DNA of 64,000 bases from Clusia tigrina (GCA_920105625.2 OV050030.1:31490516-31554515); one strand, 5' to 3'. Counted from the first letter of the stretch, positions 43,320 to 54,599 are shown. The notes: generated by a model from the letters alone, not told the origin. Program-made: numbers and translations.

Positions 43320-43574
43320 GCCAACATTCAAAGCATTTGTCCAGAATTAAGTGAAGCGGGCTACGGGCAAATTCCAATAATTATTGATGCAGATTTTAAT
43401 ATAGATTTAACCAAATAAGAAAACCGCACTTTTATCGCTTTTATGAAAGACAGATTCGATTTGGATCTCGTTAGTAACATTTCGCCAACAATACGATCAA
43501 CATCCTGCCTTGACCTTGTGTTCAGCAGGTATATTTCCAACATAAATTGTCAACCATATATTACGCAATTTTAA
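43320..43574 (+). pseudogene. Endonuclease/exonuclease-phosphatase-like fragment from an unknown mobile element
   Basis: The frame reads ELSEAGYGQIPIIIDADFNI, a stop, RTFIAFMKDRFDLDLVSNIS, TIRSTSCLDLVFSRYISNIN and PYITQF. DADFNIDL corresponds to the GDFN motif and CLDLVFSR to the later Asp motif of the EEP fold. The spacing matches a family of free-standing insect repeat proteins that I recall being linked to Helitron/Helentron-like elements, not standard LINE endonucleases. One stop interrupts it, and the first Gly of GDFN is Ala. Confidence 0.5.
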
Positions 43575-44028
43575 CAGCAATGAAATAAAATGTATAAATT
43601 ATTTAAAAATTTGTTTAAAACAAGTAAATAAAAATTACTTGAATATAAATGCGTACTGTTTTGATTTATCATATCTATAAAACCTGTACTATCTCATTTC
43701 AGTCTAAGTTTTAGAAAAAAAAAAACGTTATTCAAAGTACGACGTTACGATACATCGAAACTGTCCGCTTTTTTCTGTAAAAAAATAGTTTTTCAATAAG
43801 TTTGCACTTTTCCGTTTATTTCCACTCTTCAAGCAAAAGAGTATTTTAATAAAAAACTGACTTCCAAGAGCAACTCCCAAGACACGATAGAATAAAAAAT
43901 AACAAAAAATACTTGCTAATTATCCCTGGACCCATAGCCACTCAGACCTATTGGCAAATTCTAAATAGAATACAAAAAACAATCAAACAATATCACAATG
44001 CTATATCAACAGCTCCAGCAAGTCCAGA
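43575..44028. other. AT-rich DNA, no gene seen
   Basis: Featureless apart from A-rich runs. Confidence 0.4.
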
Positions 44029-44277
44029 ATGGTGAATGAACGCATTCTCGCAATTGCCATTGTTGTCGTTGCAATTGTTGTCTGCGGCTATTGGCGGTCA
44101 ATCACAGTTGGTAATGATGTAACAACAAAAGCCCAGACAATTAAAACAACAACTGCAGCAACCATAACCGTTACAACAACACCGACCATAAATAAAGTGG
44201 TTAAACCAAATAATATAGAATTGTGGGCAAATAAAAGAGTACAAAATGTTGAAGTTAATGCAGAAAAAGAAGACTGA
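44029..44277 (+). CDS. Hypothetical 82-residue frame with an N-terminal hydrophobic segment
   Basis: Residues 6-22 (ILAIAIVVVAIVVCGYW) could be a signal anchor or signal peptide. The rest is rich in Thr and charged residues (TTKAQTIKTTTAATITVTTT, ending AEKED). Not recognised. The hydrophobic and Thr-rich stretches may be accidents of GTTGTTGT/ACAACAACA composition. Confidence 0.2.
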   Translation: MVNERILAIAIVVVAIVVCGYWRSITVGNDVTTKAQTIKTTTAATITVTTTPTINKVVKPNNIELWANKRVQNVEVNAEKED

Positions 44278-45959
44278 CATAAATTGAGCAAAGGCAAAAT
44301 TTAATGGAATGACAAGAGGAATCGCCAAAAATGTCAACCCTGACCATAAAAGGGAACACCCATAACAAAAAGAATATAAAAATATATTAAATAAACTGAA
44401 CTGGACTCATTCGCCGTTTAAAACTCGAAAAAACAGACAGGAAATGAATTGTTTCATGCTCAATTTCAGAACATAATTTAAGAATTGGGAAAATGGAACA
44501 GTTCCAAAGATTTGTTCTAAACTGGCCAAATACTCGTACTTCTGTGAAGAAAGAAATAAACTTACAGATGCCGGACATGTTTTATACACTGGTTTTATCA
44601 AGACCGATGAGCGTTATCAGACTGTAAGATTGTGTAGAAAGTTCGAAGGAAAAACTAAAAATAAGGGAAAGCTGACCGAGTATGTGACTAGAGCAATCGG
44701 AAAAATGGAACTAAAGTTACTTATTTGTCGTATAAGACTCCAACGAAGAGTAGGAGGAATAGGTAACTCCCAGTTATCTCCGGAAGAAGAGATATCTGGA
44801 TAATCTGTGTTGAAATCATCTGTAGGATCTAAGTTCAATGGACATAATTATCCTGGTCAGATTCATTCGAAACACTGGGTGGCTAACATAATTCGTGGCG
44901 GTAGACTCTCAACCCCCCTGTTTGTATAGTACTACAATGGGTCGATGTTAGCCTAAGTGTTCCATTGGCAACCATACTTAGATATGTACATACATATGAG
45001 GCAGTGGCCAATCCATTGTAAGGACTAGAATATAGATTGGCAAATATTAAAAAACTATGCCCATGCAAACGCCACTACATTAATGCAAAGAATTCATAGA
45101 GAGGATGATACTATTAAACTACTGCAGCTAAAAAGAAGTTAAACCAACTATTATAGGGTTCCTAAAATGTCTAATCCTAAATTTAGACCAGTATGATACG
45201 TACAGTGAAGTGAAGGAAACAACAGAGCATCCCAGATACTTCATCGAATAAATTTGTATTAATACCCTATTGTAGTTGTAGGGGATACATTTTAATTAAT
45301 CGAGTGGGTTATTTGATGTTTTAAAATGTAAAGATAAAGTGTTTTAGAGGTCACCTTGCTATCGAACTCATCGAATTCCCTGAATTTATTGATCTCTAGA
45401 CTCCAGTTGTGATTCATCTATTGTTATTCTCCAGAACCGAGAAGTATTCAAATAACTTACCTTTGATTGGTTTTCCCGACCCCAGGAATATTGTGCGCAA
45501 TATACGACTGATAATATGACTAGGGGAGTATCGACGCTAAACGCTTACAGGAATTACTTCCCTTTCATATATTGCAGTCAAATGTGGACAAATGACTTCA
45601 GATTATAGCACCGCCAACAATATCTCCCCTGGCCTTAATATCGCTAAGTCTCGGTATAGTATATCCTTAGCGTGGAAGGATGCTTGTAAAATATATAAGA
45701 AGTTTGACTATTCCATCTTCCACAAAGTCTCGGGTGCTATGTTAACAACCCTCATTTGGAGATATCAGTTTCAGCAGACAACACGACATTCACAAAGAAT
45801 GTGCACAGAGTTTTCCGTATCCTGGTGGTATAAACTGTAGATATCCGTAGAGGTAATTTCCAGCTTTTTTAGATGATATCTGAGAGTCCGTTGAAGATTT
45901 GGAAGTCCTCGCTTTTATCACAAAGTGGATTCTAGGTTATCCTTTGTCTGGAACCAAAA
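44278..45959. other. No assignable feature
   Basis: Several short frames on either strand without motifs. Probably old repeat debris. Confidence 0.4.
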
Positions 45960-46932
45960 ATCGTTTTGCCTTACGTTGTCCTACGTTATTGACAGACAAA
46001 TTTTCGATCTACCCGTTTCCTCAAGAATTCTGGGATGTGGGCATTAGGTAGACTACATAAGGGTTTAGTACCTATTAGAGGGCTTATTGGTCTTTTTTTG
46101 CTTATTGATTTCCTCCGTGTCTTTCGTACCCTGGGATCCAAAGTAATTATATTATGTTATGATAGCCCAGTTCGTTTAAACTAATTTGACTACTTTTGAT
46201 GTGACCACAAAGACCTGTAACGCCATTAAGGCGGCCTGACTGTCCGATAGTATGTATATACTCGTATATATGCACCTGAGATTTTCTTACGTAAGAATAT
46301 CCTTCTTCACGTCATTGTGGCATAGGTGTCTACTTGGAATGTTGTAACTATCTTTATTTCAAAGGTTTTTTGGAATATAGGATCATAAAAGCCCGCAATT
46401 TTTCGTCTACCAGCTTAGATATATCTGTGTGTCATACTTGTGAGCCTGATTCAGGAATGAATTTATGCGATGCTGTCGGAGATACACACTTTGTTTTTAT
46501 TTAAGAATTCCACTGTAGGAGAATTTGGACGGGGACTTTCAGGATCGGGTCATTTGCGAGTATATTAATATGTCCCTGGTCTTAAATTCAAAGGATTTAG
46601 TTAGTCTCAGAGCCTGAGAGCAAGCATGCCTTTTGATGGTCACCTGTAATGCCATTATCGAGCAAGTTTTCATCGCTCCACTTATACCTACGTATGCCAT
46701 ACGTTGCAGTTTCTTTTGGCTGTTTGCTGCAGTTTTCTGTTCAACTTTGCGCCACCATTGAGGAGGCGTAGGTGATATCGGTTTGACGATACTGTTATAG
46801 GACTAGCAGACCATTTTCGGTCTCATGCCCCTTACGGCCTTTGATATGCATACATTGCTCGCATGGCTTTATTACTTACACGGTTCAGATGTAAATTGAG
46901 AGGTAGTGTTTTATAAAGAATCACTTAAAGAT
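45960..46932 (-). pseudogene. RNase-H LINE, 3' part (downstream of the BEL-B insertion)
   Basis: On the minus strand the thumb reads LHLNRVSNKAMRAMYAYQR and LQRMAYVGISGAMKTC (46910-46650), and the RNase H box LSDSQAALMAL lies at about 46254-46217, followed by a broken TLDPRVRK version of the WIPGHEG box near 46135. The text immediately left of BEL-B (46932) continues, in LINE RT frame, the sequence immediately right of it (53985), so this is one LINE cut by BEL-B. The RNase H segment is about 80% similar to 58023-58205. Confidence 0.7.
46928..46932. repeat. Target-site duplication AAGAT, left copy (BEL-B)
   Basis: Exact match to 53985-53989 on the other side of the element. Confidence 0.9.
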
Positions 46933-47288
46933 TGTTGTGCTCAGATAGAAATATTTATTTTTAAGACTTATAACATATACTCGTATAACGTATTTTAAAT
47001 ATAATTATTGGGCGCCGATCCGCACTTGCCGCAACTCCAGAACAGACTGAAAACGGCGCAAAGAGAGCAGCTGCCGCTGCTTCGTAGCCCCGCGCCAAAA
47101 TATACCAACAGTTAAAGATGGCTTCCGCACAAATACGATATGCACCTGCCTCGACTGTTCTCTCGCTCTCCACCGCACAACACGTGCTTTCGCACCGTAC
47201 CGAACGATGCAATGCAGAGATAGGCCGACAACACGGCGCCCCAGGTACCAGGCGGAAGCCACCTGAACGTTAGGATTCGGAGTGAACA
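46933..47288 (-). repeat. BEL-B 3' LTR
   Basis: 356 bp, TGTTCACTCC...AGCACAACA on the minus strand; one mismatch with 53629-53984. Confidence 0.95.
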
Positions 47289-47301
47289 TGCCGCCCCCCT
47301 T
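47289..47301 (-). other. BEL-B polypurine tract
   Basis: AAGGGGGGCGGCA on the minus strand adjoining the 3' LTR, identical to the BEL-A tract. Confidence 0.75.
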
Positions 47302-47403
47302 GCATTATTGCAAGAGAAGAACATATCCACGCCGGATCCCGTACATACCCTTCATCAATGGAGGGTGGTTTGGTGCCCGAGGGCGCAGCTTCAGGAAGCA
47401 TGC

Positions 47404-47868
47404 GCACCCCTCAATGCGGTGGCCCATCTGCTAACACATAGTGCAGATGATCTGCGGAGTAGGGCGTAGCTGCACCGGTCTCTTCGTAATACCCAGAAAG
47501 GGCGGAACAGCGCGGGATGGTTCCCGCCTGGACTCCTCCTGACCTTGGTTTGGCGCTTCCGGAACCACGCAGCCAGGTGGCGCGCCGGTGGCAGAGAGGT
47601 GAAGCTCGATGGGAGGTCGAATTTAGTTGACCTGGCCCGACGAGGTGCTGTTGGGTCCGGTGGCACCGCCATGGAGAGTGGAGGTGGTAGCACGGCCACA
47701 CTCGAACAACTGGCAGACAAAAAGCAGCACCCGTCAGAAATCGAGTAGCGGGTCTTGTGCACCGAGTGGGCCTAGATCTAAGAAAATATCAAAAATTTAA
47801 TTAGTACAAGAACGGAATAGATCTAAAAGAAAACATAAAAACTATAAATTGAAAAAGTACAAGGTACG
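47404..47868 (-). pseudogene. BEL-B third-ORF remnant with a CCHC knuckle
   Basis: Between the end of pol (47869) and the polypurine tract, one minus frame is Pro/Thr-rich (GGATGPNSTSSGQVN, ESRREPSRAVPPFLG, KRPVQLRPTPQI) and ends in ICTMC, a stop (TAG at 47433-47431), then QMGHRIEGC. Stop aside, this is C-x2-C-x4-H-x4-C, aligning with CEMCKRWGHTIAVC of BEL-A, and ACFLKL after it aligns with RAFLSL. No second knuckle follows, so this copy is shorter or decayed. Confidence 0.55.
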
Positions 47869-49719
47869 TTATACCCCTCCGCTGGTAGGAGGCGGCTCTT
47901 CTCCCGGTAGGATCACCACCTTCGTGATAGGTCGGGTTAGCATTCCACGTGCGGTTCGCACATCCACAACACGCACTTTTCCATCAGGACCAGGGTGCGT
48001 ATCGGTGACCCTGCCCAGCCGCCATTCTTGAGGCGCTAGGTTGTCTTCCCGCACAACCACTAACTCACCCACCTTGACATTCACTTGAGCCGTCCGCCAC
48101 TTACTCCGCCGTTGACACTCGAGAAGATATTCGTTTTTCCACCTGACGCTGAATTGATGGGCCAGCGCCTTCAGTTTTTGCCATCGGTTCAAAATTGAGA
48201 GAAAGGGTGTTGTATCCGGAGGCTCAGCTGGTGCCAACAGTGGCGCACCCACCAAGAAATGACCAGGCGTCAGCGCTTGGAGATCCGTGGGGTCCTCAGA
48301 CAGAGCGCTGATAGGCCTAGAATTAAGACACGCCTCGATGCGCGCTAAGAGAGTCACAAATTCTTCAAACGTGTACTTAAGTTGCCCTGCCATGCGCTTG
48401 AAATGGTGCTTGAAACTCTTGACCGCTGCTTCCCAAAGGCCCCCCATATGTGGAGCATGGGGAGGATTAAAATCCCACTCGATCGGAGTATGAAAGTGAC
48501 CCATCACGGTTCGGTCACGGATTTCGCGGAGCACCCGCTGGAAATCAAGCCTCAACGCCTTTTCCGCGCCCACAAAGTTCCGACCATTATCCGAGTGCAT
48601 TTTCAAAGGACATCCCCGGCGGGCGATAAACCGAGACAATGCCGCAAGGAAGGCAGGAGTACTCAAATCGGTAGTCGCCTCAAGGTGAACTGCTCTCGTA
48701 GCGAAGCATACAAAGATGCAGACGTACCCCTTCGTAACGTGGCATGCCCGCCCCTTATAGTGCTTGATATCAAACGGCCCCGCGAAATCAACTCCAGTAT
48801 GGGTAAAAGGACGTGAACACGTGGTACGTTCAACCGGAAGAGCTGCCATGAGCTGCTGTTGTCGACGCTTCTTCCACAGAATACATGTCTTACATTGGAG
48901 AATTGTGCTTTTAATGAGCGTTTTCGCTTTTGGAATCCAATATTGGGTCCGGATTAGCCGCAGCATTAGTTGATTCCCCCCGTGTAGGGACACCTGATGG
49001 ATGAACTTCACTATTAGACGAGTCAAATGACCATAGTATGGCAGAATGATCGGGTGTCTCTCCGAAAATGGCAAATGTGTAGTGAGCGCCAACCGACCAT
49101 TTACGCGCAGAGTACCATCGGAGTGCACGAACGGATTCAGAGCCAAAAGCGAACTGGAGCTCGATATCGGCTCCCGTGTCACAAGTGCGCTGTATTCTTT
49201 TGGGAAATACATTTTCTGCGCGAGCACAATAAGGCAAGTGGTCGTTTCAGCGATTTCTCCCCGAGTAAGCGGGGAGTCAGGAGTCGTGTCCCGATGTTTC
49301 ACCGAACAGTGGCGCATAAAGCGGCGCACGAAACTCAACACTCGGAGGGCCCTAGAAAATGAGGAGAAGCGCAACATTGGGTCGTCCGCAGAGGACACAT
49401 ATACTACATGACACTTTGCAGGTCGTTGCTCTTCATCGGTTGCTAACACGTTTTCGTCCAACGGAGGCGGCCACCGTTTCCGCTCTTGCTGCAGCCAGGC
49501 CGGGCCTTCCCACCAGAGCTTGTTGTGGAGTAGTGCATCAGGTGCCACACCACGGCTAGCTAAATCTGCTGGGTTATCTTCTGAGCGGACATGACGCCAG
49601 TTGTTCACACCTACTTTGCTGGTAATAGCAGTGACTCGATTCGCCACGAAGACTTTCCACACGTGGGGTGGCTTTCGCAGCCATGCCAACACAATCGTAG
49701 AGTCGGACCAACAAAACAA
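47869..49719 (-). CDS. pol: BEL-B Pol C-terminal part: RNase H end, integrase, tail
   Basis: A 616-residue open frame starts inside RNase H (FCWSDSTIVLAWLRK, EDNPADLASRG). The integrase zinc domain has FIHQVSLHGGNQLMLRLIR and CKTCILWKKR. The DDE core is complete: GVDFAGPFDI, MHSDNGRNFVGAE, MGGLWEAAVKSFKHH. LNSRPISALSEDPTDLQALTP and the C-terminal domain (RWKNEYLLECQRRSKWRT, GRVTDTHPGPDGKVRVVDV) finish at 47869. No stop or shift within. It would integrate the cDNA if joined to the upstream Pol. Confidence 0.9.
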   Translation of the reverse strand: MFCWSDSTIVLAWLRKPPHVWKVFVANRVTAITSKVGVNNWRHVRSEDNPADLASRGVAPDALLHNKLWWEGPAWLQQERKRWPPPLDENVLATDEEQRPAKCHVVYVSSADDPMLRFSSFSRALRVLSFVRRFMRHCSVKHRDTTPDSPLTRGEIAETTTCLIVLAQKMYFPKEYSALVTREPISSSSSLLALNPFVHSDGTLRVNGRLALTTHLPFSERHPIILPYYGHLTRLIVKFIHQVSLHGGNQLMLRLIRTQYWIPKAKTLIKSTILQCKTCILWKKRRQQQLMAALPVERTTCSRPFTHTGVDFAGPFDIKHYKGRACHVTKGYVCIFVCFATRAVHLEATTDLSTPAFLAALSRFIARRGCPLKMHSDNGRNFVGAEKALRLDFQRVLREIRDRTVMGHFHTPIEWDFNPPHAPHMGGLWEAAVKSFKHHFKRMAGQLKYTFEEFVTLLARIEACLNSRPISALSEDPTDLQALTPGHFLVGAPLLAPAEPPDTTPFLSILNRWQKLKALAHQFSVRWKNEYLLECQRRSKWRTAQVNVKVGELVVVREDNLAPQEWRLGRVTDTHPGPDGKVRVVDVRTARGMLTRPITKVVILPGEEPPPTSGGV

Positions 49720-49723
49720 GTTG

Positions 49724-50490
49724 TCATCTGAAATATAGAGGTTTAAGAGGGAAAATCAGCTCTGCTAAAAGTGTTGCCCCACATAGTTCTAAACGTGGAA
49801 GAGAGATAGTTCTCAATGGGGCCATCCGCGATTTCGCCACTAGCAAATGGGTAGAGATGGAATTTTCACCTTTACACCGAACGTAAAGGGCTGCAGCATA
49901 TGCTAGCTGAGAAGCATCACAGAAGGCGTGGAACTCAATATCGCGATCAGGTGCAGATCGTACCCAGCGAGGCACGCGTACTTGGGAGATTGCCTGATAC
50001 TGCGATAAGAAGTGTGTCCACCTTGTTAAAGTGGTAGGAGTAAGTTGCTCGTCCCAACCTATTTGATCCAACCATATCTGTTGCATCAAGATCTTAGCGA
50101 AGATGACAATAGGAGCCAACCATCCCGCTGGGTCAAACAGCTGTGCGATGACCGACAGGACCTTACGTTTGGTGTATACAGCAACGATTGGCAAAGCTGC
50201 CACGTGGAAATAAAACCAATCCCCCCGCGCATTCCATCGAATGCCCAAAGTGCGAGTGGTGCTCTCCTCGAATTGGAGAAAATCTTCCCTAAGCAGATGC
50301 CCTGGAGGCAAACCGGATAAAATTTCTGTAGAATTTGCTGCCCATTTTCGCATTGAGAACCCGGCTGAATCCAAGCTCTCAATCAGCTCATCCCTAGTGC
50401 GAATGGCAGTAGCAATATCATGTGTACCCACTAGAGCGTCATCCACGTACATCGAATTACGTAGCACCTGAGAAGCCAATGGGAACCTGC
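49724..50490 (-). pseudogene. pol: BEL-B Pol middle part: RT palm and RNase H start
   Basis: Reads PLASQVLRNSMYVDDALVGT with the catalytic YVDD, then KRKVLSVIAQLFDPAGWLAP, FHAFCDASQLAYAAALYVR (RNase H first Asp) and LPRLELCGATLL. A one-base shift near 50493 separates it from the upstream frame and another near 49750 from the downstream one. The flanking text aligns with BEL-A on both sides of each shift. Confidence 0.85.
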
Positions 50491-50492
50491 TC

Positions 50493-53139
50493 TCAATTGT
50501 CGTCTGCCAATTGCAAAAGTGTCCTTATTGCAAGATAAGGAGCACAATTCACCCCGAATGTGACCGTTTTCAATTCATAGTCAGAGATATCGCTGTCGGG
50601 AGATTCCCTAAACACAATTCTCTGGTATGATGCCTGGCTTGGCTCAACCCGAATCTGACGATACATCTTTTGTATGTCCCCGTTCAGGACATAGCGAAAC
50701 ATACGCCACTGGATTATTAGCCGGGTCAGATCGGCTTGTAACACTGGTCCTGTGTGTAACACGTCATTCAAGCTGACCGTGTTGGAAGTCGCCTGTGAGG
50801 CATTGAACACCACGCGAAGTTTGGTGGTTGTACTCTCTGGCTTAATTACTGCATGATGTGGCAAGTAATAATGAGGCACAGGAGTTACTGACGGCGGTGG
50901 AACCTTGCGCATGTGATTTAACGTCACGTATTCAAGTACCACCGCGTCGTATTGTCGCTTATCGGCCGGGCTCTTGACCAGCCGGGACTCATTGCGCTCA
51001 AATTGCCGAAGGGCAATATAGCGCGACGCTCCTAGAGACTTCTCCGGAACAAACCCTTGTTTGAACGGCAGAGAGACTATGTATCGCCCCGTAGCATCCC
51101 GACGAGTAGTCTGGGAGTACAAATTAAGGCAGTCTTGATCAGTCTGGGACAGCTTTCGATCTTGCGGAGGCTGTTCCATTTCCCAGAACTGTCGTAGAAG
51201 GTGGTCGAGCGAAGCAGTTTCAGACACTTGCACGCGAGTTGTGAAAGTGGATATCCGTTTATCCGGCAGAGGCCCTGTAAGGATCCAGCCGAATACCGTT
51301 TCTTGGGCAATTAGTGACCCCACCAGGTTGCGCCCCAATCCATCAAGCAAGACCTGAGGGTAAAGATCCCCTCCGATTAACAAATCGACTTGGGTGGAGT
51401 GTGAAGTGCTTGAATCGGCTAACCTGAAATGTCTCAGTTTGTGTTGCTCTCCTTTACTCAATAGGAGCGGCGGCAGTTCACCTGTCAAGGTAGGCAACAC
51501 CAAAGCCGATACTTGGAGACGCACAGTGGCATCGTACCGCGACCCGATGGTGATATGACATGCTTTGGTAACGGTGCCAGCAAGAGTATTGCTGACCCCC
51601 GATACCTGGGCATGTACTGAGTGCGCCGGCAGCTTAAGGCGCTTTTGGAGGCGGTCCGAAACAAAGGACCCCTCAGAACCAGAATCTATCAGAGCCCGGG
51701 CTGTGTACCATACTCCTTGATGTTTTATCGTGACTAAGGCCGTACCCAAGATAACACGATTGGAGAGGCGGCCACTTGGATGACTTGGACTCGGCCCCGC
51801 CCTATCTGCCGGACGCGATACCTGCGCAGTGTGGTAAGAAGACTTGGGTACGGGTGGATGGACCATGGAGGAGCGTCCATTTGAATTGGAGCGTCCCCTC
51901 CCCGATGTGGATGGAGGGTTTGGCGTCGCAGCGGTTGGAAAACCCCGTGGCGAGTCCGTATGCAGCAGAGTGTGGTGCCGCTCCCGACAGGTGGAGCACG
52001 AAAAGGAGCTGGGGCAATTTGCCACTCTATGTGAAGCTGACAAGCAATTCACACACAACCCGTGTTTGCGCACCAAGCCCCACCGAGCTGATACGGTGGC
52101 GGCCTGGAACGCAGGACAATTTCGCACCGAGTGTACAGACCGCCTGCACACTTTGCACCCTTCCGGGGTAACACTTACTGGATGGGTTTGCACCCGTGCT
52201 GTTCGCGGTTGATTCGGCTGAACCCTTATTTGTGATGAACTGGAGCCTTGCGACCGGAGATCCGAAATCGCCTCGAGTGTATGAAACCGCAATGATAAGA
52301 AGTCATCCATCGCCTTCCATTCTGGAATATCTGCGCGGCCCCCCATGGTCTGTTCCCACAGGGACAGTGTGAGCTCAGGCAGCCGCATGGAGCACAAGTA
52401 TACTAAAATGGCATCCCAACTCGCAACGTGGATGCCGTAAGACGTCAGTGCAGCGATACAGTTACCGATGTCACGCTGTAGGCGTTTAATTTCCCCACCA
52501 TCTTCTCTTCTAACCGGGTCAAGGCCCAACAGTGTCTTCAATTGGTTGTTGATCTGGATGCGCTTGTTGCCGTAGCGCTCCAGTAAGTTTTCCCACACTT
52601 GCTGAAAACCCGCCTCAGTAATTGGAATTTTGGAGACAATTTCATGTGGTTCTCCCCTGGTCTTAAGTGACAAATGGTAGAATTTCTCCGCATTAGACAG
52701 CCGCGTGTTGTTAATGAATAGTGCTGTAAACATGTCACGGAACGTTGGCCATGCAGCATAACTCCCTTCAAAGGCAGGGATATCACAAGGGGGTACGTGG
52801 ATGCTGTGCGCCAATGATAAAAATGGCTCCCCTGTAGTAGGAACGGAAGTTGCTTGCTCTAAACGTTGTCTCACTTCCGCGATCAAAATACGACCCCGCT
52901 TAAAAGTATCAAAACTTGCCTCGACCCGCTGTCCGATTGACTCTAACAGTGATTCACCGTCTTTCACGACCCGCGCCTCGGACATGGCAGTTATTTTTGC
53001 CGTTTTAAGAGAAGCCCACCGAGCATCCAATTCTGCTTCATCAAGTTGATATAATGGAGTGACTTTCCGGCGAGCACCGTTCAAAACGACTTATGAACAT
53101 CAGAAGTTCATCTGCCGCCGAAATATACGAGTCCACCAT
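50493..53139 (-). pseudogene. gag-pol: BEL-B Gag-protease-RT N-terminal polyprotein
   Basis: I start at the ATG at 53139 (MVDSYISAADELLMFISRFE), homologous to the BEL-A start. A single extra A near 53060 shifts the frame, after which 863 residues are open. Gag has DIPAFEGSYAAWPTFRDMFT and three knuckles (CKVCRRSVHSVRNC, CVNCLSASHRVANC, CSTCRERHH). Without any stop it runs into the protease (ALIDSGSEGSFVSD, intact DSG) and the first half of RT (LRVVFNASQ, LNGDIQKMYRQIRV). So in this lineage Gag and Pol are one frame, unlike BEL-A with its TAG at the junction. Confidence 0.9.
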
Positions 53140-53607
53140 TTTGCGGAACTTATGCGCTTGCGAACGCAGCTCAATATTGGCTTATATGCACCTCCGAACG
53201 CAACCGCACTGAAACCACGCCCAACACTTATCGTTTAAACGCACTGCGACAGAAGGGCCCACAATGTTCAGGAAACCAATTGCTACCCGTAACCGGCCCT
53301 GCTTCACAAAAGAAATAGAGACAGCAGCTGATCGCACGAGCCACTGACTTACTTTTCTTATTCTGCTTTCTGCATTAGCCACCAGTACCTAAAAACGGCG
53401 ATAATGCAGCGAAGACAACAACAGCGCAATGGTTTTAATAGTCAGCAGCGCCGACAGAGCACAAACACCCGAACGCACGGCAAACCCAACCGAAACACAA
53501 AAAATAATCAATTTGTGTATAAATAAAATTTAAATTATTATTAATTTATAATAATAATATTTTTAATTCGATTAAAACAATCGACACTTACCAAAAACCG
53601 GATTCTT
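53140..53607 (-). other. BEL-B 5' leader
   Basis: About 470 bp between primer site and gag; no copies of the 17-mer found in the BEL-A leader. Confidence 0.5.
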
Positions 53608-53625
53608 ATCCGGCTCGAAGGACCA
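53608..53625 (-). other. BEL-B primer binding site (tRNA-Tyr)
   Basis: Minus strand TGGTCCTTCGAGCCGGAT, identical to that of BEL-A, but set 3 bases (TTT) away from the LTR. Confidence 0.85.
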
Positions 53626-53628
53626 AAA

Positions 53629-53984
53629 TGTTGTGCTCAGATAGAAATATTTATTTTTAAGACTTATAACATATACTCGTATAACGTATTTTAAATATAA
53701 TTATTGGGCGCCGATCCGCACTTGCCGCAACTCCAGAACAGACTGAAAACGGCGCAAAGAGAGCAGCTGCCGCTGCTTCGTAGCCCCGCGCCAAAATATA
53801 CCAACAGTTAAAGATGGCTTCCGCACAAATACGATATGCACCTGCCTCGACTGTTCTCTCGCTCTCCACCGCACAACACGTGCTTTCGCACCGTACCGAA
53901 CGATGGAATGCAGAGATAGGCCGACAACACGGCGCCCCAGGTACCAGGCGGAAGCCACCTGAACGTTAGGATTCGGAGTGAACA
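53629..53984 (-). repeat. BEL-B 5' LTR
   Basis: 356 bp; one mismatch with 46933-47288; target duplication AAGAT follows at 53985-53989. Confidence 0.95.
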
Positions 53985-54595
53985 AAGATATTTCACCTCA
54001 TCCGAAAAGGGTATTTCTTTTCCAACCAGTATATGTGCCTTCTTCTGCTAAATGATACAAGTGCAGTTTTCTTTTTATTGAAGGATAACCTCTTCTCGTA
54101 ATATTAAATTTTTGTCGTGCTTTTTGCATTTGCCGCAATGTGGTGGAGTCATCCCAACCAGCGATGCATATAAAAGCATCATTCATTTATCCTAAGGTTT
54201 CAAAACCGATAGTGTTCAGCTTAATAATCAGCACATCGATTACCAGAGTCCAAAGTCCAAGTATACCCCATTAGGGTCTACGGGTAGCGGCTATGATATT
54301 CTAGATTTGATCTCCATCTCAAAGCTGATCACCCTGTTTTCCATGAATTGATCATTGGGCTTATATCTTTCCTGATCATTGATTTTTTGATTACCGTGTA
54401 AGGCAAGTTGTCAAATGCGCCAATATGTTGCGTGCCTGTCACTGCTGGGATCTCAAAAATCTGGTTATCGGGCAAACGGAATGTTGCTTTAACAAATATT
54501 CCCCAGAGATGGATAATCTGCCAAGCACTCCAACCTTCTTGCAGAGCCCTGCTATACTGGTCAGTGAAGCCAATATAGTGCTCTGGGGCCATCGC
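53985..54595 (-). pseudogene. RNase-H LINE reverse transcriptase (upstream of the BEL-B insertion)
   Basis: 54592-54329 reads HIGAFDNLPYTVIKKSM (palm, GAFDN). In shifted frames WTLVIDVLIIKLNTIGFETL stands where LSPLLW...L lies, NDAFICIAGWDDSTTLRQ where YADD should be (now damaged), NKKKTALVSFSRR, and IPFSDEVKYL at the edge of BEL-B. The next residues (VILYKTLPLNLHLNRVSNK) are on the far side at 46932. Every motif is in a different frame: an old, dead LINE. Confidence 0.65.
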
Positions 54596-54599
54596 CTGT

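Larger units (their letters stand above)
46933..53984 (-). mobile_element. BEL-B: complete BEL/Pao LTR retrotransposon nested in a LINE
   Basis: 356-bp LTRs (46933-47288 and 53629-53984) differ at one base (C at 47210 versus G at 53906). The flanks are AAGAT on both sides (46928-46932 and 53985-53989). A tRNA-Tyr primer site and a G-rich polypurine tract are present. Gag-pol covers 53139 to 47869 with three single-base shifts and no other stop. It is a different BEL lineage from BEL-A (LTRs unrelated) but the proteins align throughout. Confidence 0.95.

Noticed and set aside
44029..44277. Small secreted or membrane protein gene
   Set aside because: Kept only as a hypothetical frame; the hydrophobic and Thr-rich parts follow from GTTGTTGT and ACAACAACA composition, with no supporting motif.
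49724..49770. Intron in BEL-B pol, because TATATTTCAG resembles a splice acceptor
   Set aside because: The protein lengths on either side match BEL-A closely and no donor is needed; a one-base shift accounts for the break.
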